The notes under the pieces: generated by a model
What the model was told of the DNA's origin: nothing
The model's input: only the letters and a program-made list of their open reading frames with translations
Database searches by the model: none
In this document: piece by piece, positions 38,963 to 44,587 of the stretch
Layout of the letters: every line of letters begins with the position of its first letter
Numbering within the stretch: the first letter of the stretch is position 1
Position numbers and translations under genes: made by a program
Source: Halorubrum halophilum
GTDB taxonomy: Archaea; Halobacteriota; Halobacteria; Halobacteriales; Haloferacaceae
Assembly (NCBI RefSeq): GCF_000739595.1
Contig: NZ_BBJP01000050.1
Location: forward strand, 1-44,587
DNA length: 44,587 nt
Reading direction: 5' to 3'

Positions 38963-41428
38963 TCACGACGGAGTGAATGCGTCACGGATCGTCTGGACGT
39001 TGAGCTGGCCGTAGGTCATCACCGCCGAACAGCCCGGCGCAGTAAGATCGTATTTCGCAAGGGCCGTGCTCGGACTGAGCAGATCCGCCGGATCAAGGTC
39101 GATCCGCGGGCGCCCCGATGCGGGGCTCGCGAGATGATCGACGACGGTGTGTCCAAGCGAGCGGTTCGTGACGACCCAGATACTCGCATCGGGGTCACAC
39201 GCTGCCATCGCATCGGCGTCTTCGAGGACACCGGTCGACAGATCGTGAGTGGAGCGTTCGACTTCGACGCAGACACGTGGCTGGCCGTCGGCATCGAGTC
39301 CGACGACGTCGATCCGGGCTTCCGATTCAGGGGGCACCCAGTAGCGTTCCACTTCCTCGATCGGGAGGTCCGGGTCTTCACAGCCTGTTTCTAGCGCCTG
39401 TGCCGCCAACTCGACGCCTTTGATGTGGAGGACGGACTCGGCGGGGTCGCCGCGTTTGGGCTCGGGTGGATCCCCGCCATTTCGCAGCCGTTCGAGGAGG
39501 GTTCGTGCTTTGGATGTGAGGTTATAATAATCGCCTTGGAGATCCGACTGGAGCGTGATATAGCCCGCCTCAACGAGGGCTTCTTTCGGTTCGGCACCCG
39601 TGAGACCGACCGCCGCACGGAGCGGGTACATCGATTGATCGCGGACATCCCACGCTCGGTGATCGATCGCCCGGCGGCGGGCCCGCTCGACAAGCCGCAG
39701 AAACATGACTTCGGTGATCGAGAGCGGGCACAACTCGATCGCCTCAGTCGTGACTGTCTCGAGGCCGATCTCGGTGATCGGGAGATCACACGTCGAGAGA
39801 TCGATATCGGGCTCACAGTGCCGAATCGCCGCACGCAGTTTTGGGAAGCTTACGAGGAACTCCTCGCCACAGTCAGCACACCGCAGTGTGTCTGTGGCGT
39901 CGTCGTAGGTGGCGCCCGGTGGAATATCGACGGCTGGGAGCCAAAGTGTGTGCGTGAGTCCGCGGGTGATTTTTTCGGTGTCAGTCGTTGACGGCGTCTC
40001 CGTCGATGCCGTGACGACCCGGGTGTCGTTACGACTCCGCGTGCGACAGGCATCGATCGCGTCCGCACACGCCTCACGGCGAGCCGGCGAAAGCGCGTCG
40101 TGTTCTGGGTGTTCGGGGTGGCTCTGTGGGAGTGCTCCCGCACTGATGACAAACGGATCCGGAACGGCGTGCCCGCGGTGTGGCCGGAACCGGACGAGCC
40201 AGTCACCTGCCGGGATGCGGCCAACGAGATGTTCGGCTTGTCGGGCGCTGTAGGGTCCTCTGGCGATTGCGTGTGCCATCGCGGTATCGGATTGTGCCGT
40301 GAGGACTGTCCCAACGTTGGTTTCGATGTGCGATTGGGCTTCCTCACCAAACTGTGCCAACTCTTGGCTCATCAGATACAGCGAGATGCCGAAGGCGCGC
40401 CCCTCGGAGAGCAGATCTAACAACACGTCACTATCTCCGAGGACGTGCGCTTCATCGAGGTAGATGTTTGCGAGCGGCTGGTCGTCGCGTCCCTGATCGA
40501 GTTGCCGCAAGCGCCCGGCAGCGAAGACGCGGGCGGTGATCGTCCGAATGATTAGTTCCCGGTGGGGCGCATCAAGCCCGGCCGTATCGATGATGATGAC
40601 CGCATCGCGGTCGAGCGCGTCGACGACATCGAACTGGTGGGTGGGGTCATCAGGCGGCGTGCCAACGGCGTTCGCCAGCAGCTCATCACGAATCAACGGC
40701 GCAAGTCGGCGGCGAGCCCCACCGACGATCGCCCGACGCGTCCGTGCATCGGCGCTTGTCTCTGCCTCGAGATACGCTGCGAACAGTGGGTCGGAGACTG
40801 ATAGTGAGAGCGCCCTGTTTTCGACATCACCGAGCCGTTCGAGTAGGTCCTGAAGCGAGACGGTATCAGCACCAGCCCTGAACGATGCCGTCAGTAACGT
40901 TTGGATCAGTTCCAGTGATTGCCCGGCACTCTCGAAGGACTCCGGAGAGTCGGCTGCACTCTTCAGCACCTCCATGCCGGCGTTGACGACGATCTCGATC
41001 AGCCGCGAGCGCCCGATATCGAGGTCAGCGTCGAGAAACGGCCGCAAATCCCATAAGGGAAGTCGCAGCATCTCGGTCGACGCTGTGATCACCGTGACGT
41101 CTTCAAGTGTCCCCGTCTCGTGATACGCCATCGGCAAGAACCCATCAGCAAAGCCACCCTTCGGGTCGACGACGATGTCGATCCCGTCGGTCGCTTGCAT
41201 ATTCGAGAGGACTGCCCGCTGGGCGGTGATGGTTTTGCCGGTGCCCGCAGCAGCGATGTGGGCGATATGCCGGCGTTGGCGGTCGAGCGGGACGCCGATT
41301 GAAACAGGAGACCCGCTGTCTGCAGTGTACACCTCACCGATCTGTAACGGAGCGTCTAAATACGGCGCTAACGTGTCAGGTGAGGGAGTCTGATGGCGTA
41401 GTGAATCAACCGTCACGTTATCAGTCAT
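38963..41428 (-). CDS. HerA/TraG-like ATPase fused to nuclease-like domain
   Basis: From ATG 41428 (frame open to 41473) the protein is 821 residues. Walker A is IAAAGTGKTITAQ, with VVDPKGGFADGF after it; Walker B is ANIYLDEAHVLGD; LYLMSQELAQFGEE is the conserved Q-containing strand. A zinc-like CADCGEEF and winged-helix part (about 530-680) follow. The last about 140 residues (ARIDVVGLDADGQPRVCVEV, then ERSTHDLSTG) show a D...E-x-E arrangement of a PD-(D/E)xK-like fold. It may pump or process DNA of the element. It is the last gene of a three-gene operon. Confidence 0.8.
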   Translation of the reverse strand: MTDNVTVDSLRHQTPSPDTLAPYLDAPLQIGEVYTADSGSPVSIGVPLDRQRRHIAHIAAAGTGKTITAQRAVLSNMQATDGIDIVVDPKGGFADGFLPMAYHETGTLEDVTVITASTEMLRLPLWDLRPFLDADLDIGRSRLIEIVVNAGMEVLKSAADSPESFESAGQSLELIQTLLTASFRAGADTVSLQDLLERLGDVENRALSLSVSDPLFAAYLEAETSADARTRRAIVGGARRRLAPLIRDELLANAVGTPPDDPTHQFDVVDALDRDAVIIIDTAGLDAPHRELIIRTITARVFAAGRLRQLDQGRDDQPLANIYLDEAHVLGDSDVLLDLLSEGRAFGISLYLMSQELAQFGEEAQSHIETNVGTVLTAQSDTAMAHAIARGPYSARQAEHLVGRIPAGDWLVRFRPHRGHAVPDPFVISAGALPQSHPEHPEHDALSPARREACADAIDACRTRSRNDTRVVTASTETPSTTDTEKITRGLTHTLWLPAVDIPPGATYDDATDTLRCADCGEEFLVSFPKLRAAIRHCEPDIDLSTCDLPITEIGLETVTTEAIELCPLSITEVMFLRLVERARRRAIDHRAWDVRDQSMYPLRAAVGLTGAEPKEALVEAGYITLQSDLQGDYYNLTSKARTLLERLRNGGDPPEPKRGDPAESVLHIKGVELAAQALETGCEDPDLPIEEVERYWVPPESEARIDVVGLDADGQPRVCVEVERSTHDLSTGVLEDADAMAACDPDASIWVVTNRSLGHTVVDHLASPASGRPRIDLDPADLLSPSTALAKYDLTAPGCSAVMTYGQLNVQTIRDAFTPS

Positions 41429-41432
41429 GTAT

Positions 41433-42404
41433 CTATCTTGCTCCACCGATGAACCAGCCCAGATCTGACTCACAGACGCGTGGCATTCCCGGTCTTCCTG
41501 ACAGCGAAAAATACCGTTGGAGCATCTCTGTTGGAGCGATTTTGGATGCCTGTATCACGCTCCACATTCCAGTTCCGAACGCTCTCGTATCCGGGTTCTC
41601 CAGCCGTTCACGAACATGTGCTGGTTCGCGCGCAACCGTAATGAAGCCGGTTTCCGACCGTTTAGTCCCAAACGGAGCAAGCACGTTTGCTGCCGTGCGA
41701 TCCGGGGACAGACGGGCTTGCCGTGCCGATTGCGTGGTTGGTTGGCCGACTGCGGCTGTGACGCCAACACCGTAGATACGTTCTTCTGTGGTGCGGACAC
41801 GGTCACCGTCCTCGTCAATGGACTGCTCGTGTGTCGGTGTTGGGCCGTGCTCTTCCGTAGCGTGGTTTGTCTCCCGTACCGGGACATCTGTGGTGCCCAG
41901 TGATACGATCAGCACCTGTAGATAGATGTCATGCGGACTGGTACGCATTCGCGAGACGGCCTCACCGATTGTGCCCGCGGCGGAATCAATGTGTGTCTCG
42001 AGTGATTCGGAGCCGCCGGGAATAGGGATGCGTGACGGCGGTGACTGGGTTGTTTTGACTGTCAGTGTTCTGGCAGCGATAATGTCACCGAGTGACTTTT
42101 GCAGCGAGACTGGATGAGTGATGTCTTGACGCTGAGCAGTGTCGATGAGCGGTGACTCCGCGGTGATCGACTGGTGGGCTGCGGTGTCACTCTGTTCGGG
42201 GATGACCTGTGCGACTCCCGTCGTTGTTTGGCCGGGGGTCGGACCAGCTCCCGGCGGTGCGTGAAACCCGAGTGTAACGGCCAAATTCCCCGGCAGGTTA
42301 CAACTCCCTTGCTTGAATATCAAGTCGTGTAGCGAGTAGTCAGCGAGCTTCTCCGGCTTGAGCTGTACGACCGGTGGGTTGAGAGATGTGGGGGAGTTAC
42401 TCAT
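41433..42404 (-). CDS. Unknown protein encoded before the HerA-like ATPase
   Basis: ATG 42404 gives 323 residues starting MSNSPTSLNPPVVQLKPEKL; upstream residues of the open frame overlap the membrane gene and are excluded. It has an N-terminal DYSLHDLIFKQGSCNLPGNL region with beta-strand character, a Thr/Ser-rich middle, and VIQASKIAPTEMLQRYFSLS near the end. No family was recognised. It overlaps the upstream membrane protein gene by 8 bases and lies 4 bases before the ATPase start, so the three are one operon and may form a complex at the membrane. Confidence 0.65.
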   Translation of the reverse strand: MSNSPTSLNPPVVQLKPEKLADYSLHDLIFKQGSCNLPGNLAVTLGFHAPPGAGPTPGQTTTGVAQVIPEQSDTAAHQSITAESPLIDTAQRQDITHPVSLQKSLGDIIAARTLTVKTTQSPPSRIPIPGGSESLETHIDSAAGTIGEAVSRMRTSPHDIYLQVLIVSLGTTDVPVRETNHATEEHGPTPTHEQSIDEDGDRVRTTEERIYGVGVTAAVGQPTTQSARQARLSPDRTAANVLAPFGTKRSETGFITVAREPAHVRERLENPDTRAFGTGMWSVIQASKIAPTEMLQRYFSLSGRPGMPRVCESDLGWFIGGAR

Positions 42405-42804
42405 CGTTTGGAGTGATCCGACGCCGAGTCTTCGTCCACACGGCGTTGGTTCTGTCTCGGATGTGACGTGCCCACGAGACACCCCGGCTGACGCATGCGT
42501 CCAAGAGTGACGGCTGGTTAGGATTTTTGCGCCGGTGGGCCAGATTCTTGCGCTTTGCGTGCCCAATCAAGGTGATAAATCCGACACCCCGCCACAGAAT
42601 GAGCTCAGCATAGACGTACACCACGGATGCTAGGAGAATACTCAGCCCCAGCACCACGATAATGAGAGCCTTTTTGGACAGGATCCACAGGCCAGTGCTG
42701 GGTATCACCATCCACAAGATCAGGAGTTCTAGTCCCAGCAGAACCACCTCTGGTGGGATGTTTTTTAACCAGTGGGGCAGTCCGCTTTCATCCGTGCTAC
42801 TCAT
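42397..42804 (-). CDS. Small membrane protein, first gene of the HerA-like operon
   Basis: The 135-residue protein has two to three membrane segments (PEVVLLGLELLILWMVIPST, LWILSKKALIIVVLGLSILL, ASVVYVYAELILW) and a basic C-terminal tail (KRKNLAHRRKNPNQ ... KTRRRITPNDE) on the likely cytoplasmic side. It resembles no family I know; basic tails may contact DNA or the ATPase. It overlaps the next gene by 8 bases. The upstream 42805-43074 is the divergent promoter region and holds no gene. Confidence 0.65.
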   Translation of the reverse strand: MSSTDESGLPHWLKNIPPEVVLLGLELLILWMVIPSTGLWILSKKALIIVVLGLSILLASVVYVYAELILWRGVGFITLIGHAKRKNLAHRRKNPNQPSLLDACVSRGVSWARHIRDRTNAVWTKTRRRITPNDE

Positions 42805-43158
42805 CTGACTCTCCCTGATTGCACCAGATCCGAGTGGACTGATGAGGATTGATTACTGTCGGATTGCTCCTCGTGGTTGTTTGATCCGGATCTGTGAGAG
42901 ACCCAGAGCTGACTGTACATCCAGTGTCGACTGACGCATTATGCTCCTGTTGCATTCTTGCAGTAGATGCGTACTACAGTATGGCTTATAGTTCTTTTGC
43001 AGGGGAATGATACAGAAATAGTATTAAAATCACCTTTCTCGTTCGGAATTGTACTTGATTTTATGCTATAAAATATGTATTTATATCTGGGGCTTCTTCT
43101 TGTTGTACTCAACCACCGTACCGTCGATATTTTTGGAGGTGGAAAAGAAGATGAGAGT

Positions 43159-44133
43159 ATGAATGTAAATCATCCAATTGACGAAGAGACACTCATGAAT
43201 ACGCTTCGTCAACACATCACAGACATCACCGAAGATCCAGATCTGGGTATTAAAACGGAATTAAACAACGAATCACAGGTGGTCAACAGTGATTTGAAAG
43301 ATACTCAAAAGACACTCCAAAAAAATCTGAAGTATATTCTCGGGTGTACGATGACTGGCAGTGATGATATTCACCTTCTCTGGCAGTCATCGAGTTATGT
43401 TATTTTTGACGATCGTGATGGAATACTCACTGAAGGGCTCAGTGACAACATTAATTTTGAATGTGATCTCTCACTTATTCACAAGCTCCATTCTAGAATG
43501 GCAAATAAGATTTTCAGGAGCTTCACTGAGAAACCCCCCCGAGAGGGAGATACATGGATAATCAACGTACCACAACACTGGGCTCATGCGACCCAGTCCA
43601 TGGAGACACTACTAACTGAATTGATCAAAAAAGGAATTTCCCCAACACAGGCGCTTGATTATTGGATGGTCGAAATTCAAAACAAGACCATTCCAAACTG
43701 GGCGACAGAACGAGAGAAATCAACACAGACGATTCGGAAGAACATCGAAAAAGCCACAGAACGTATCAACAGAGATAGTAGCAGCCTTGAATTTGACGCC
43801 GATCACTATTTCAAATCGGTGTATGACGGCCGATATACAACAGAAAACCGGCGCATAGTTTCAGTGAATGGTCACCACTTAGATCCACGGACTGACCTGT
43901 ATGATTATTCATCATCCGGCAGTCTAAGTTGGGGGTATCGTGGTGCAGGCCCAACGCAATTGGCAGCAGCGATGCTCTCTGATGTAATTGGTGCGAATCA
44001 GGTTAATCACGACATGATTATAAGCTTTAGAAAGTTTTGTAACAAAAAGATGGGAGAGAGTGATCAATGGCGCATCGTCGAAGATGAGATTTTAGAGTGG
44101 TACAATGAATATTCCGAAGAAGACCCTCCTTAA
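43159..44133 (+). CDS. DUF6166-like domain protein, AT-rich
   Basis: ATG 43159 gives 324 residues starting MNVNHPIDEETLMNTLRQHI. The frame reaches ATG 43075, but that lies within the TATA-like ATGCTATAAAATATG. The C-terminal part DGRYTTENRRIVSVNGHHLD with SGSLSWGYRGAGPTQLAAAM is the DUF6166 pattern (WGYxGxGPxQLA). The N-terminal 200 residues are helical and unrecognised. Base composition is clearly more AT-rich than all neighbours (many AAA/AAT/ATT codons), a sign of recent transfer. The role is unknown. Confidence 0.7.
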   Translation: MNVNHPIDEETLMNTLRQHITDITEDPDLGIKTELNNESQVVNSDLKDTQKTLQKNLKYILGCTMTGSDDIHLLWQSSSYVIFDDRDGILTEGLSDNINFECDLSLIHKLHSRMANKIFRSFTEKPPREGDTWIINVPQHWAHATQSMETLLTELIKKGISPTQALDYWMVEIQNKTIPNWATEREKSTQTIRKNIEKATERINRDSSSLEFDADHYFKSVYDGRYTTENRRIVSVNGHHLDPRTDLYDYSSSGSLSWGYRGAGPTQLAAAMLSDVIGANQVNHDMIISFRKFCNKKMGESDQWRIVEDEILEWYNEYSEEDPP

Positions 44134-44199
44134 GTGATGTTCTTTCTGCTGTGGTCAGCTGTCCAGGTGTTGTAGTTTGTCATCGGTTGCTGTCACAAC

Positions 44200-44391
44200 T
44201 CAGAGATTGACAAGCCGGCAGAGATGATCCCGTGCCGTATTCGGGGAAACGGCAGCCTGCTCCGCGATCCACGATGCGGATTGCGGCTCCGAGAGCATCA
44301 TCGTCACTGACTTCACTCGATCAAACGCCGATGTGTGTTCTTTCCAGGTCTCCATCCAGTCCGGGTCGTCGGGTGGGTTCGCAGGTGACAT
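44200..44391 (-). pseudogene. Truncated DUF7342-type wHTH regulator
   Basis: The 63-residue frame begins MSPANPPDDPDWMETWKEHT and shows the N-terminal half of the regulator family: AFDRVKSVTMMLSEPQSASW, IAEQAAVSPNTARDHLCRLV. It stops where the wing and helical region should follow. It is a third member of the family found at 29368 and 33449, without a partner toxin gene. Confidence 0.6.
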
Positions 44392-44450
44392 ACGCTATGG
44401 TACTAGATCGACAGAAATAGTTCTACTCCCACGCAAATTATAGAGGGCAA

Positions 44451-44491
44451 GGAGAATACCCGCGCCTCTAGGCGCGGGATGAATCCGACAT
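44451..44491 (+). mobile_element. Solo IS200/605 right end, GAATCCGAC type
   Basis: GGAGAATA precedes a perfect 8-bp hairpin CCCGCGCC-TCTA-GGCGCGGG (44459-44478), then ATGAATCCGACA. Identity with the ends at 17290 and 36795 stops after GACA. No tnpB lies next to it. Confidence 0.7.
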
Positions 44492-44587
44492 TTTGACCGA
44501 CAATCCACCGGCGACATTCCAGTCGGATATGCCACGCGGTCGTTAGTCTTAATCAGGACTTTCTCATAATCGCTAGTTGTCCACTCT

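Overview
The window looks like a piece of a haloarchaeal (class Halobacteria) replicon. Its proteins are acidic and GC-rich, it has Tat signals with an archaeal lipobox, leaderless promoters with TATA boxes about 26 bases before ATG, an archaeal type IV pilin, an Orc1/Cdc6 initiator with origin boxes, DUF7344/DUF5518/DUF7342-type proteins and many IS200/IS605 (IS1341-type) tnpB fragments. No rRNA or tRNA gene was recognised. The species cannot be named from the sequence alone.

Left part (about 1-25,300) is a surface-glycan or glycosylation island. It holds three groups of glycosyltransferases (GT4 at 2484 and 13973, GT2 at 11225 and 22312), a large multi-pass membrane protein, a DUF1616 membrane protein, a DUF354 glycosyltransferase-fold protein, a UDP-sugar 6-dehydrogenase (hexuronic acid supply), a Wzx/AglR-type flippase, an FG-GAP/VCBS repeat protein, an asparagine-synthase-like amidotransferase without the usual N-terminal catalytic Cys, and two paralogous exported beta-helix proteins. 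One of these is a Tat-secreted protein with a repeat tail, the other a Tat lipoprotein. Together they suggest cytoplasmic assembly of a uronic-acid-containing glycan, flipping across the membrane, and display or processing by surface beta-helix proteins.

Right part (about 25,600-44,587) is an accessory, plasmid-like region. It has a DUF234 ATPase-nuclease, a pilin, five toxin-antitoxin-like modules (two TumE-like/wHTH pairs, one PIN/RHH, one PemK/wHTH, one MNT/HEPN) plus a remnant of a sixth, a degenerate MCM-like protein, an Orc1/Cdc6 gene with five origin boxes, and an operon ending in a HerA-like ATPase fused to a nuclease-like domain. A frameshifted copy of the HerA C-terminus 8.5-9 kb away in the same orientation brackets most of the toxin-antitoxin genes and the origin.

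Mobile DNA is layered through both parts. There are five tnpB fragments, about ten solo IS200/605 right ends or about 50-bp palindromic mini-elements (PATE-like) often placed just past gene stops, a 751-bp IS6-like non-autonomous element that carries a DUF5518 gene and has a perfect 8-bp target duplication, and two small terminal-inverted-repeat elements, one sitting exactly in the hairpin loop of a PATE.
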